From assembly GCA_009760855.2 (NCBI GenBank), contig WPIO01000014.1:5999001-6063000 (forward strand): a stretch of DNA of 64,000 nt, given 5' to 3'. The translations under genes and the position numbers were made by a program. Of the stretch, positions 22,701 through 32,424 are shown piece after piece. The DNA comes from Cristatella mucedo (Eukaryota; Bryozoa; Phylactolaemata; Cristatellidae). A model generated the notes under the pieces. It saw only the letters and a list, made by a program, of their open reading frames with translations, made no database searches and was not told the origin of the DNA. Numbering within the stretch: position 1 is the first letter of the stretch; each line of letters begins with the position of its first letter.

Positions 22701-23255
22701 ATGAGAGGAGGACTTTTACCTGCTATTCCTGCAATCATTGCTAGTATAGCTAGTATAATTGAAACAGTTGGATTAGCAGTTTCAATCACAGTAGCAGTTG
22801 CTGAATTGGTTAAGCGGATATTAGAAAAGACTATGTATACTGCTAGAGCACCTAAAATGAATACACATGAAGAAAGAATGGATGCATTGACTCCTCAAAG
22901 TGAAAGATTGAGACATGCAATTGTTGATATCAGAAACATGATTGATCAATTGGATAAAGGTGTTGATATAGATCTTTCTGAAAAGGTTCAAAACTCAGAA
23001 GTTAAAAAATCGATAGGATTATTTAAAGACAGGAAGAGAATTAGTAGAAAAAGGTGGTGTTAGTTATTCAGAAGATTTGAAACGAGACATACAAAAATCT
23101 GAAGCTTCAATAGTAGGAGGTAAAAAATTGTGTGACTATACAGCTGAATCAGCAACGTTGTTAAGTAATCTTTTTGCTAGAGAGCAAGTCAAGAAGAAAT
23201 ACATAGAGAAGTATTAAAACTTAGAGATGAGCTTAAAAAGAGGTGCAAGAACTAA
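22701..23255 (+). pseudogene. Viral protein with hydrophobic N-terminal helix, frameshifted
   Basis: ATG 22701 lies in TTTAGAAATG (22694-22703), one mismatch from the common motif. The first 40 residues are strongly hydrophobic (LLPAIPAIIASIASIIETVG), followed by a charged helical region. The frame is open to 23063, then continues in another frame near 23028 (VEKGGVSYSEDLKRDIQ) and a third near 23190, ending about 23255 where it overlaps the HNH gene tail to tail. The layout recalls membrane-active minor capsid proteins such as adenovirus pVI, but I see no specific homology. Confidence 0.5.
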
Positions 23256-23825
23256 AAGTCGGTGTAACGAACAACTTTGTTATCTTCTGTCAAAGTATAG
23301 GTAAAATTTATTCGTGCGAATTCAATGTTTAGACGTATTACAACCATATCATGAGCATAAGCTGCTTCTTCTGGATCATTGAAATATCCAAGATTTTTAC
23401 ATCTCCATCTATGCGAATATGATTTTTATTTTTTTGATCTTTTGCAAAAACATACACCATCAAAAACGGATGATTATTTTTTCGTTTTTTATTTCTTTGA
23501 TTATCTGAATGACTTGCATTTCTTAAATTACAATTTCTATTATCAGATTTAATTAAATTAACATGATCAAATTGAAAAATCTGCATCTCCTCATTCATAA
23601 TCACCCAAGCAAGTCAATGAGCCTTATATTGTTTTCCATCAATACTGATAATTATATAACCATATTTGTCAAAACTTCCAGCTTCCTTTCCTAATATTGC
23701 CTAAATACCTCGTCTATTAATCTTCCAGAAAAATTTACCTGTATCTGGTTTGTATTGAAGTAGCTCCACAACTCTGTTTCTAAAAGTAGAAACTTAAAGT
23801 AGAAACATCAAACTTCTTGATTCAT
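23252..23825 (-). pseudogene. HNH endonuclease with C-terminal AP2-like DNA-binding domain, frameshifted
   Basis: Minus-strand gene of about 190 codons from ATG 23823-23825 to TAG at 23252-23254. Order of motifs: LLQYKPDTGKFFWKIN, a GYIIISIDGKQYKAH piece, LAWVIMNE, then the HNH core FDHVN...KSDNRNCNLR with ASHSDNQRNKK. After a frameshift near 23370-23480 come YFNDPEEAAYAHD and LNIEFARINF, the hallmark end of AP2/ERF-type domains in phage HNH endonucleases. Such proteins are free-standing homing endonucleases that nick or cut DNA and spread into rival genomes. A stop where the usual AHRLAW arginine stands and at least two frameshifts make this copy dead. It fits a selfish gene inserted between viral genes. 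Confidence 0.75.
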
Positions 23826-23870
23826 TTTTAGTATACAACACTATTTAATTTTGTAATATAATATTATTCA

Positions 23871-24065
23871 TTAACACTTAGATAAAACACTTTCTCTAAT
23901 TCTTAATTCATATCGTAATTCATTTAAAATATTTATTATTGATTCTGCATCAGAAACTAACTTCGCTAATATTTCATTGCATTTAGAAATCGCTTCAACA
24001 ATTCTTTCACTATCAATTATAGTACATCTTAAATTTTTTAAGATTACTATAGAACGTGTTACCAT
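23871..24065 (-). CDS. Small open viral ORF, 64 codons, coiled-coil-like
   Basis: Open from ATG 24063-24065 to TAA at 23871. The predicted product is helical and regularly spaced in leucine/isoleucine (AKLVSDAESIINILNELRYE). No promoter motif seen and no family recognised. It lies between the HNH gene and the divergent PLA2-like gene. Confidence 0.4.
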   Translation of the reverse strand: MVTRSIVILKNLRCTIIDSERIVEAISKCNEILAKLVSDAESIINILNELRYELRIRESVLSKC

Positions 24066-24140
24066 GAAGTGAAACTTGATCTATTTGATCATCAACTAAA
24101 TCTAATACATAAATCTAAATAACCAATCTCTATAAGATTC

Positions 24141-24844
24141 AAGCATAGCGATTTAACTGGTACTAAATCTATTCTTCTAACAGGTACTCAACGTTCAAGA
24201 ATAGAAAAGTGTAAAGCAAAAGGAATATAGGAATGCAATTGAATCTTAGTCTCAAGCAATTAAAAGCAAATATAAGACAGGGTGGTGGTGTTGTTGATGT
24301 TATAAATAGGATATCTGGTCGAAGAGAATTTCACTTTAAACTAGCAAGTGGTGTTAAATCAGAAGAAGTTCCTGGTGGAAGTTTTAATAATACTGGTCAG
24401 TATTCTTATGCAGGTCCAGGAAAAAAGTTCAATCAAAGAATGGAACAGGGATATGAAAGAGTCAATGATATAGATAATAAAGCTTTGATCCATGATCATA
24501 CATACACAGAAACAGGAAGTATGTCAGAACCTAAAAGAACAGAGATAAGAAATTTATCTGATTTCGTTCTTGCAGAATCTGCAGCAAAAATTGGTCTTGA
24601 TCCTAGACAAACTGCTTATGTTCGTGAGGATGCTTAGACTCTAGCAGCTGTGATGGCAGCAAAAGCTAAGTCAGGACTTGGTAATGGTGGAATGTTAAAC
24701 GATTCATTTGCAACTGATTTCTTAAAAGTTAAAGTAAAAAATCATTCAAGTTTGAATAGAATTAAAAACTAAGCTCGTGGTATTGTTGATAGAATTTTAT
24801 ATATCAGCAGAAAAAAGATGCAAAAAAGATATGAAAAAAATTAA
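24141..24844 (+). pseudogene. Parvovirus-type phospholipase A2-like viral protein, broken
   Basis: The calcium-loop motif YAGPGKKF (24400-24432) and the catalytic HDHTY motif (24490-24512) have the order and spacing of the secreted/parvoviral PLA2 fold, as in VP1 proteins, which breach endosomal membranes during entry. The N-terminal part carries LTGTQRSRIEKCKAKG in one frame and LKQLKANIRQGGGVVD in the next, as in PLA2-like proteins of Polintons and adintoviruses; a frameshift lies near 24230. From 24233 one frame runs to TAA 24842-24844 with two nonsense codons (24635-24637 and 24770-24772). The C-terminus contains AAVMAAKAKSGLGNGG. The true start is uncertain. Confidence 0.75.
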
Positions 24845-24871
24845 CTAATGTAACTAATTTTATTTTTTTGT

Positions 24872-25361
24872 CTAATTGTCAACAGGATTGAATTCACTTC
24901 GTCTGACAATAGTATGAACTTTAACTTGATCAATCTTTAGTCTAATATTACGTCTTTCTTCAGAGTTTTAAGTGTCTTTACTTACATAACTTCCATCAAG
25001 AATACCTGTTATTGCAAAGTCAGTTCCAAGTTTTTGAATTACATCTTCAATACTATTAAATTTTAGTTGTTTGTTATTATCATCAAAGAATACACTTGGT
25101 TTGCTACTAAAATCAAATCTTAATCCAATTGTAAACCTTTGATTCAAGTCATAGCCACAAAATTCCAGCTTAAAACTTGCTTTATCTGCAATATTTTCAA
25201 GTTGATGAAGCATACCAACAGTAATATATACCCATGAATTGAAGTAAGGTTTATAATCTTTACTAATTTTTTCTTCAATGTGAGCACGAGCTGGACTTCC
25301 TTTTGGGATGATAACAGTAGCATCTTCAAGCAGTGCAAATTTTTTATTTTTGGATTTCCAT
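24872..25361 (-). pseudogene. Viral protein of unknown function, broken
   Basis: Starts at the minus-strand TATAGAAATG (25359-25368). The ATG frame stops at once, but another frame is open from about 25330 to a stop at 24968-24970 (VIIPKGSPARAHIEEKISKD, FNSWVYITVGMLHQL, LNQRFTIGLRFDFSSKPS). The same frame continues after that stop to a TAG at 24872-24874 with a basic end. Beta-rich composition is compatible with a structural protein. No family recognised. It converges with the PLA2-like gene, 27 bp apart. Confidence 0.5.
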
Positions 25362-25368
25362 TTCTATA
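25359..25368 (-). promoter_or_regulatory. TATAGAAATG start-site motif (minus strand)
   Basis: Exact reverse-strand copy (CATTTCTATA on the plus strand). Its ATG starts the gene ending at 24872, showing that the motif follows gene orientation. Confidence 0.65.
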
Positions 25369-25390
25369 AAAGGGAAATAAAATGTTTAAA

Positions 25391-25994
25391 TTAAATTAAT
25401 AATTGCATTATTGTTCCAAAATCGACCAGTTCCATTAGTTTTAAGAAGATTAAACACCTTCCACAATCTTTTTTGTGTAGTTAAAATGTTTGAAAACTTG
25501 GTATAACTCCAAAATAATCAATTACCTCTGGCATTGGTGGAGCTCCAAATGAATCACAGTAAAAACATTTATTACCTTCTTTTTAAGTGCTACCCAATGA
25601 TATATTGCTAGATCTGATTTTCCAGTGTTGCAAATTAGACACTCATTATTTATTGTTTTTTTAGTTCATCTCTTGCATAGACACCTCTAAAGTTTTTATA
25701 TCTAATTCTTTTACATAATTATCTATTTCAATATCTGTTAGTGCCGATGATTTTAATTTTTTTTATTGCATCTTTCGTCTTTTTTAGTTCAGCAATTATT
25801 TGTTGTTTACCTTGTACTCCCGAACCAAGTTGCTTTCCATGTGCTAGTACTCCTAATATCTTTGATTTCTTAATACCACTGATTGAACAAATTCCTTTTT
25901 TCATACCTCTTAATCCTTTTTTACTATCTACCTCAACATATTCCTCATGTAGTGTGTCAGTATTCTTTTTACACTTCAAGCGATAAATATCCAT
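25391..25994 (-). pseudogene. Adenain-like cysteine protease (PRO), frameshifted
   Basis: Processes virion proteins during maturation in adenoviruses and Polintons. Span 201 codons, the usual length. The N-terminal 88 codons (25728-25994) are open and contain GLRGMKKGICSISGIKKSK. The catalytic domain follows in shifted frames: GVYARDEL near 25680, the histidine motif HWVAL near 25595, the acidic motif CDSFGAPPMP near 25550, and a cysteine motif DCGR near 25460. This histidine, Asp/Glu, cysteine order is diagnostic for the adenain family. At least three frameshifts and internal stops make it non-functional. It starts at TATAGATATG, one mismatch from the common motif. Confidence 0.75.
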
Positions 25995-26026
25995 ATCTAT
26001 AATATAAAAACTTTTTTTAGTATAGA
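25995..26026. promoter_or_regulatory. Divergent promoter between protease and ATPase genes
   Basis: The 32 bp between the two ATGs carry a minus-side TATAGAT (25995-26001) and a plus-side AGTATAG (26019-26025). Both genes must be driven from this interval or from sequence inside the neighbouring gene. Confidence 0.55.
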
Positions 26027-26675
26027 ATGTCTTTAAAAGCCTTTACTTTTGGGCAGGATATTACCACTGGTCATAAGGAACCATTACCTAATGTGCCAAT
26101 TAGAGCGTTAGTTTTAGGTCCAAGTGGTAGTGGTAAATCAATAATGAATTGGATATTTTTGGGAAGATTAGAATATGAAACTTGTACAATAATTGCTTCA
26201 AGTTTAGATCAAAAACTATATCGTGGTTTTATGACAATGACAAAAGATAATCCTTGTTTGGATTATTGGAATTGTGGCAATGCTAGATGTTGACTCATAT
26301 AAAAATTGTAAGAATGCTTTTGTACTAGGTGATCTTATGTCAGAAGACCAAACTAAGATGTTAGATTATTTTACTAGAGGAAGACATAAACTAATGAATA
26401 TATTCTATCTTGCACAATGATTTACTAGAATTCCTAAACGAGAAATTAGAAATAATATAAATATTGTTGTAATCTTTAAACAAAATAACAGTGATATAGA
26501 ATATTTCGTGAAGCGTATGTTGATGGTATAGATATAATTCAAAGAATGGATTAATTTTAGTACTAGAGATAGCTTTGGTTATTGTGTTATAGATCTAACT
26601 AAAGCAGAAGAAGAGGGTAGATTTTGGTCTGTTGATGATTATGGAAAACAATTGATAACTACTTTTAATCCATAA
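26027..26675 (+). pseudogene. A32-like genome-packaging ATPase, broken
   Basis: FtsK/HerA-superfamily ATPase that pumps viral DNA into capsids. ATG 26027 follows GTATAGA. The Walker A motif GPSGSGKS is at residues 32-39 (about 26120-26143). The first frame stops at 26293; the next frames give NAFVLGDLMSEDQTKMLDYF (Walker B region), FTRGRHKLMNIFYLAQ (sensor-like region) and a C-terminus ending at TAA 26673-26675. The 216-codon span fits Polinton ATPases. Frameshifts near 26285, 26510 and 26540 and a stop at 26418 disable it. Confidence 0.85.
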
Positions 26676-26688
26676 TAGGTATAGAAAA

Positions 26689-26800
26689 GATATTACTCAC
26701 CATTCAATTGCATTTCCTTTTGCAGCAAATGTGAAGCGCCTAGAAAGAGATTAAGTTCTCTGATGGCGCTTTATCTAGTGCATTATTATTATTATTATTA
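26689..26800 (+). mobile_element. LINE family A, 3' tail inserted in the viral genome
   Basis: GATATTACTCACCATTCAATTGCATTTCC, the AAGCGCC...GGCGCTTT hairpin and an ATT tail match the LINE A 3' end (compare 61649-61765). GAAAA occurs on both flanks (26684-26688 and 26803-26807), a candidate target-site duplication. The insertion separates a TATAGAAA from the following coding region. It shows that the virus was already resident host DNA when LINE A was active. Confidence 0.85.
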
Positions 26801-26801
26801 C

Positions 26802-27684
26802 GGAAAAATAAATAAAAGTCCAAACAAACCTTATAGAGGAAGTGTACAGGAAGCACTTGATTTAGAACGTAAAGTGGAGAACTTAAAAAAGTTAAGAGTT
26901 GCTACTATGTTCAATAATAATCAAAAAGTACAAAGAATTGAATCAGAAATGGCTTTAAGAGATAGAATAGAACACGAATTAAATGAGCGTGCATTAGAAA
27001 GATTAACTGATAACTTAGGAAATGTTGTTATTGAAAAACTTAATAAAATTAGACCAAAAATTGCAATTCAAATGGTGAGTAATAAAGAAATAAAAAAGGC
27101 AAGAGAACTTAAAGGACCGCAAGATGTTTCTAGTGTTTTTTGAAAAGTAATCTTTGATACCACATTTAGAAAACCTCAAAGCGCAATTAGGATAGTAAAT
27201 AAGTCAAAGACTCATGCAGCTAATCCAGAAATAGGAAGTGACTTAGATAATATTAAAAAGGCAATAGCAGAAGAGTTTGGAATTAATCAAACTACTGGTA
27301 CCCAAAAGAAGAAAAAAGCAGATATACAAGAAGTAGAAGATTTTGAAAGTAGTAGTGGTGAAAGTAGTTTACCTACAATTACTAGTACTGAAAGTAATTA
27401 CTGGAATTACTAGTGGCATTAAAAAAGAGCCAAATTAAATTAGAAGAGACTTGAATGAAATTATTCTTACACCAAATACAGGAAAATTATCTTCTGAAAT
27501 AAAGAAGATATAAAAAATTAAAATAGCTAACATTGAAGAAACTCTTCGTAATATCAGTGGAGAGTTGATTAGAAAGACTAAAAGGAGTCAAAAACAACTA
27601 AGAGTTCTGGACTATAGAAAATCAGTAGAAGTGAAATTTGGAGAAGTATTAGAAATGACTCCAATATTTATTAAAAGTGAATAA
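26802..27684 (+). pseudogene. Charged viral protein, start removed by LINE insertion, broken
   Basis: Coding begins directly after the LINE tail (GKINKSPNKPYRG) and runs open to TGA 27141-27143, continues in the same frame to a stop near 27411, then in shifted frames to TAA 27682-27684. About 290 codons, lysine/glutamate-rich with long helices (LERKVENLKKLRVATMF) and a serine-rich acidic stretch (FESSSGESSLPTIT). The promoter motif and start lie on the other side of the LINE tail, at 26680-26688. Function not recognised. Confidence 0.5.
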
Positions 27685-27688
27685 AGAA

Positions 27689-27835
27689 ATGTTTATTAAG
27701 ATTGATTTATGGTTGAGAGAACTTGCTGATGGAAATAAGGGAGTAATAAATTCAATCAGTGCTGCTGTAGATTATTTAGCTAAATCTAGAAAAGTACCAA
27801 AATCTTATGCTGCAAAAATAAATAAACTAAACTAA
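27689..27835 (+). CDS. Intact 48-codon viral ORF
   Basis: ATG 27689 lies in TAAAGAAATG (27682-27691), one mismatch from the common motif. The frame is open to TAA 27833-27835. The basic helical product contains WLRELADGNKGVINSISAAV and a lysine-rich tail. It begins 5 bp after the preceding stop. No family recognised; the motif and position support a real gene despite its size. Confidence 0.5.
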   Translation: MFIKIDLWLRELADGNKGVINSISAAVDYLAKSRKVPKSYAAKINKLN

Positions 27836-27856
27836 ATAATATACTTTTATATAATA

Positions 27857-27866
27857 TATAGAAATG
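27857..27866 (+). promoter_or_regulatory. TATAGAAATG start-site motif
   Basis: Exact copy preceded by a TA-rich run; the ATG at 27864 starts the probable penton gene. Confidence 0.65.
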
Positions 27867-29004
27867 GGTGAAGTCTTAAAAGCTATACAAGATTTCCATA
27901 CAAGTTTTGAAAGTTTAAAAAAACTAGTCAAGCAAGTAAAGGATATTTTTTTAATGTTTGTGGAAACACAAATCCTATTGGATTACATATTAATAACCCT
28001 ATTATGATATCTTTCAAAAAGTTTGTTGGAACAAACTCTATTTTGGAATATTACTAATTCTAATAACACTTTTGTTTATAGAGTTGCTGGTGGATCTGAA
28101 AAAGCAATAATAATCAACCCAGGAATTTACTCTGCTATCTCAGATGATGTAAACATAGGTATTATTTGATACAATTAATAATTCTAATACACAATCAGGT
28201 TCAACTACTGATAAATTTGAATCAGGTGTTGATACTGCTACATCTAATTCTTGGATTAAAGTGCCATTAGGTTGGGTATTCCTTGCTAGTAAATTTAGTA
28301 TTTCTAGTATACTTGGTTTTATTAAGCTGTATTTAAAACAGATTCAAATTTTTCAACTTTTTATCGTAACATTTTTTATAAAGTTGCTTGCACACCTAAT
28401 GTTAAATTTATTTCTGAAAATGAAGTTGTTGTTTCAGATTTAAATTAAATACTTGTAAATTTAAATTTAGTTGCTAGTGGAACAAGTTTTATAGATGGAA
28501 AAAAAACACAATTATTAAGAAGTTTTGCTTACAATTTCTATCCCTGGGAACAATTGGTACCTGAACCAAATACACTTGAATATCATAATTTAAGTAGTGA
28601 CTCTATTTCTAATATATAAAATAGTATTACTGATCAAAATTTATGAAGCAATTGAAAAAAGTATGTATTTCAGTGGTATTTATAAAGCATGGAATAAAAT
28701 GGTTTTACCTGATAATAGAGGTACAAGGTGGATAAGTGTTGACTGTGATTTAGTTGATCCGTTTATGAAATATATTGAAAGAAAAAATGGATATTTGCAA
28801 CAATCCTCATCTTTATACATTATTGATGTTGATGATATTATTCCAGGTGAAATGGTTGATTTACATATTCCAAATATATTATACTTAACCAACTAGAGGT
28901 GATATACATTCAATAAGTAGCTTTGAAATTAGTTTACAGATCAAAATGGAAATGCACTTAGTACTAATAATGATTTAGTTGCAATAATAGAAATCTCAAA
29001 GTAA
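27864..29004 (+). pseudogene. Probable minor capsid/penton protein, broken
   Basis: From ATG 27864 to TAA 29002-29004, a span of 380 codons as for Polinton penton-like proteins. Interpretable stretches are FVYRVAGGSEKAIIINPGIY, WIKVPLGWVFLASKF, RSFAYNFYPWEQLVPEP, then the longest open piece 28597-28896 with PDNRGTRWISVDCDLV and PGEMVDLHIPNILYLTN, ending NDLVAIIEISK. Beta-rich composition and position before the basic proteins and capsid gene support a structural role. The specific penton assignment is inferred from position and length. Many frameshifts and stops. Confidence 0.5.
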
Positions 29005-29013
29005 TATAGAGCA

Positions 29014-29341
29014 ATGTGTATGTAGCTCTGTGAGATTTGGTGATAGAAGAATCAAAGGAGGAAAATATTACGGATCTGGTGTTTTAGATAAAGTAATAGA
29101 TGGAGTTGGTAAAGCAGCACCCGTTTTAGCTGGGTTAACAGGTCTTAGCATGAACATTGCTAATAAAGCAATTGAAATGCATCAAGCAAGAAAACTAATT
29201 GAATTACAAACTAAGAAAGAAAAAATAGTACAAGAATATGCTAACAAACGTAGAGATTTAGATGATAAACTTGAAAAAGAAAGAAAAAAGAAAGAATTAG
29301 AGTATGAATTAGAGAAACGTAAAACAAGAAGACTAAGATAG
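29014..29341 (+). pseudogene. Basic glycine-rich, coiled-coil viral protein (possible core or cement protein)
   Basis: A long open frame covers 29030-29341. The ATG at 29014 follows TATAGAGCA but is in another frame, so a small indel near the start is likely. The N-terminus is glycine-rich and basic (RRIKGGKYYGSG), then a hydrophobic helix (APVLAGLTGLSMNIANKAI) and a strongly charged C-terminal coiled coil. It resembles small basic virion proteins (adenovirus core or pVI type) in composition only. Confidence 0.5.
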
Positions 29342-29354
29342 AAAGATAAAGGAA

Positions 29355-29594
29355 ATGGATCTTAAGATTAAACGTGCAATGCTAGAAAAGCTTATACCAA
29401 AATATAAAGAGGGTCAAAAGGCTAAAATAGAAGTAGAAGATGAGGTACAAGATTATAAGGAGACTTTTAAAGAGAATAATCCAAAAGTGTACAAAGATGT
29501 AGAGAAAGTAATCAAATCTGTGTTATCTACTAGTGAAAGAACAAGACCTGATGGGTATGGTGGTGGGATTAGAAAAAAAATAGGTGCTGGATAA
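29355..29594 (+). CDS. Intact 79-codon charged viral protein
   Basis: Open from ATG 29355 to TAA 29592-29594, 13 bp after the previous gene. Lysine/glutamate-rich helices are followed by a short conserved-looking tail RPDGYGGGIRKKIGAG. Unknown function. The glycine-rich tail recalls the N-terminus of the preceding protein, so both may pack DNA or line the capsid. Confidence 0.55.
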   Translation: MDLKIKRAMLEKLIPKYKEGQKAKIEVEDEVQDYKETFKENNPKVYKDVEKVIKSVLSTSERTRPDGYGGGIRKKIGAG

Positions 29595-29642
29595 TATATC
29601 CAAAAAAATACATTAATTTTTTAGTTTTTATATAGATAAGAA

Positions 29643-31161
29643 ATGGCAAATGCACCTATTAACAATATACTTGAGTTGAATGATCCTACTTTTCCTAACT
29701 ATAAAATTAAGGATTATCAATACAGAGAGTTTTATCTAACGAATGGAAATGAGACTGATAATATTGTTAGTAAATTAGTTACATTTATTATTCCTGGTGA
29801 ACTACAAACGTGTTATGTTTTATCTGATTCTTATCTAGTACTTGAAGGACAAATACAAGTTTCTACTGGTCCTGCTGATGCTAATGGTATTATTCCTTAT
29901 GGTGCTCCTAAGCGTAGCCTTGCTGTTGGTCTTGTTAATAATGCAGGTGCTTGGTTATTTAGTGGTATGAAAGTAAGACTCGGTAGTGAAGAACTTGAAA
30001 CTATAGGTTTAGCAGAAGGAGTAGGAACTGCTTCAACGCTTATGGGACTTCTATGCTATCCAAATGATTATAATAGAAGTGAAGGACCTGCAACAGGTTG
30101 GGAAAAGGATAAAAACAAATTCAATAGATGATATGGTTTTAACTAGTCCTTATATTAGTCCTGCTGCTGCAGGAGCAACGACCTCAAATAACGGATTTAT
30201 TTATAGAAGAGGTAATATAAACAATCTTGTTGATGTAAATGGAACATTTAGTATTTCACTTCCCTTATCACGGTTGTCTGGATTTTGTGCTGATATGAAT
30301 AAAATTATTTATAATATTCCATTTACTCTTGAAATGACTCGAGTTGGTGGAGTTGATTTGAATGCTATTATGACAGATGCTACGGTAGCTGCAGCCAATA
30401 CTAATAACACAATTACTACTAAAGGTGTTGCTGGATCAGTTGGAGGTGTTCGGACAGGTTTTAGAACTGCTGTTGAAAATGAGATTAATGGCTGCATGTA
30501 TAACTCCTAAGGAGAGTATTCAAAGATCACTTTCCGATGTTTTAGCAGATAGGAATAATAAAATACAATTAAACTATAGAGTTAGACGTTATGAAAATAC
30601 TGCCATAAGTAAAGCACCCAAGGTAGTAGATATACTAAAACACTATCTGTACAAAATAGCATTGATAAAGTTAGATGGTTAATTGTCGCTGATCAAAATT
30701 ATAGTAAATACGGTGATTATACTGGAAATCCTTGTACTTAAAACCATTGTGATATTAAAAATGTAACAGTTACTGCTAATGGATCTAAATAATATCCAGC
30801 ATTACCGAGGAGCAGCACTCCAAAACTTTGAAAATGTTCAACTGATTATATGGATTGTACTACATTTAGAAAACAATATCTTGGTGTACATGAACTAGTT
30901 GAACCTGTTGGGTTTACTTATCCTGAATGGCTAACTCTTTATCCTATTCATGTTATTGACCTTCAATATAATGATGAACCTCTTAGAGTAACATCGCGTT
31001 TGGATGTAACAGTTGAATTCAACAGTACAGTGGAAGAAGGTACAACACTAATCCTACACTATTTAAGTATTTGTGAGTACAGTGCAGAACTAACATCTAA
31101 TTGTAGTAGTGCAAACTTTAGTTGTAGTAAAGGACTTACTACTAATGAAGCAGATAATTAA
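29643..31161 (+). pseudogene. Major capsid protein, double-jelly-roll type, broken
   Basis: Forms the hexons of the icosahedral capsid. ATG 29643 follows TATATAGATAAGAA. Span of 506 codons, as usual. First frame to about 30120 (PTFPNYKIKDYQYREFYL, GAWLFSGMKVRLGSEELE); second frame about 30120-30490 with the family signature SISLPLSRLSGFCADMNKII and FTLEMTRVGG; third frame to about 30680 (DILKHYLYKIALIKLDG); fourth frame to TAA at 31161 (FRKQYLGVHELVEPVGF, WLTLYPIHVIDLQYNDEPLR, RLDVTVEFN). These match the PLxxxxGFCxD, FRKxYxGxxELV and YPLFVFD-like blocks of Polinton/adintovirus capsid proteins. Three frameshifts plus stops near 30741 and 30790-30835 disable it. Confidence 0.8.
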
Positions 31162-31700
31162 ATAAATGATAAATACTAGATATAATACAAAAAAAATTGT
31201 ATTCAAGGTTCAGACGAATGGAAAAAATCTATGTCATTAAGCATTGGGGGATCAGAAGTTTATTCTGTGTGTGAGCTATGCCTCTGTGCTTTTGGCACAC
31301 CATGCAGCAACCGAAAACTCTTCTAGAAACCCTGCCTCAATATTGCTATTATGGGCAGAGTGATAGTGTGGGGTAAATCATCCACACGTTTAGGTGCTTG
31401 TGCCGTCGTTCGGCAAGCCACAATTCAACTCGGTAGAGAGGACCTCTCAACATCAAAGACTGAGTAAGTATTGAGCACATCCCTAATGAGAATGAGATTA
31501 CAAATAATTTGCAGGAGAGGATGATTTTGACTGATTTCGCTTCGTGAAACGAGCGACGGCCGCTGCGATGTCAACTAGTGGTTGCAGATTTTCGAAATTT
31601 GTGCTACTGTAGCTGGATGGGACGCCTGGACTAAGTGAGACAAACTGCTGGCATTTCTGCTGCTGCAGGTAGTCACCGTGTACCACGAAGCATTTGGGAC
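31162..31700. other. Right flank of the viral block, no gene seen
   Basis: Base composition returns to that of the host after about 31200. No terminal inverted repeat matching the left flank (13950-14073) was found by eye. Confidence 0.5.
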
Positions 31701-31704
31701 TTAG

Positions 31705-32096
<392 letters not shown>

Positions 32097-32424
32097 CTCC
32101 GTAAATAATTTATGCTCAAGCTAAGACTAGTGTTAGCGAAAGGGCTTGCCCATTTGACTGCCGCCTTGCATGAAACTGTGCCGCATCACCACTTTTTACG
32201 TGGTCTTTTTATTTGGATTCTAGAGGCAGGTAGACCTAACCCGACTGATGCGTGAAGTTGTACTCCTCTAAGTCAATTCGAATCGTCGATGTACACATTA
32301 ACACCTGCACTGACTGGTGTAGTACGGAGGAGCATTCCGAGTCACTCCCTTCTGCCCGATATTGTTTATACTGCAATAATATCACTCTATCCCAGCGATT
32401 AACAACTCGCTGCATGAGAAGCAA

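Larger units (their letters stand above)
14074..31161. mobile_element. Endogenous Polinton/adintovirus-like dsDNA virus, decayed
   Basis: This is a strongly AT-rich, intron-free block of densely packed genes on both strands. It contains the hallmark set of Polinton/adintovirus genomes: protein-primed DNA polymerase B, adenain-type protease, A32-type ATPase, major capsid protein, a probable penton and a PLA2-like protein. The DNA polymerase opens at the left edge and the capsid gene closes at the right edge. I found no retroviral-type integrase and no terminal inverted repeat, so the ends may be lost or the lineage may lack them. Nearly every large gene carries frameshifts or nonsense codons. 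The edges are defined by coding content; real ends could lie up to about 100 bp further out. Confidence 0.9.

Noticed and set aside
14074-31161. Retroviral-type integrase within the viral block
   Set aside because: Looked for HHCC zinc and DDE-type motifs in all interpretable frames; every segment was explained by other genes or was unrecognisable.
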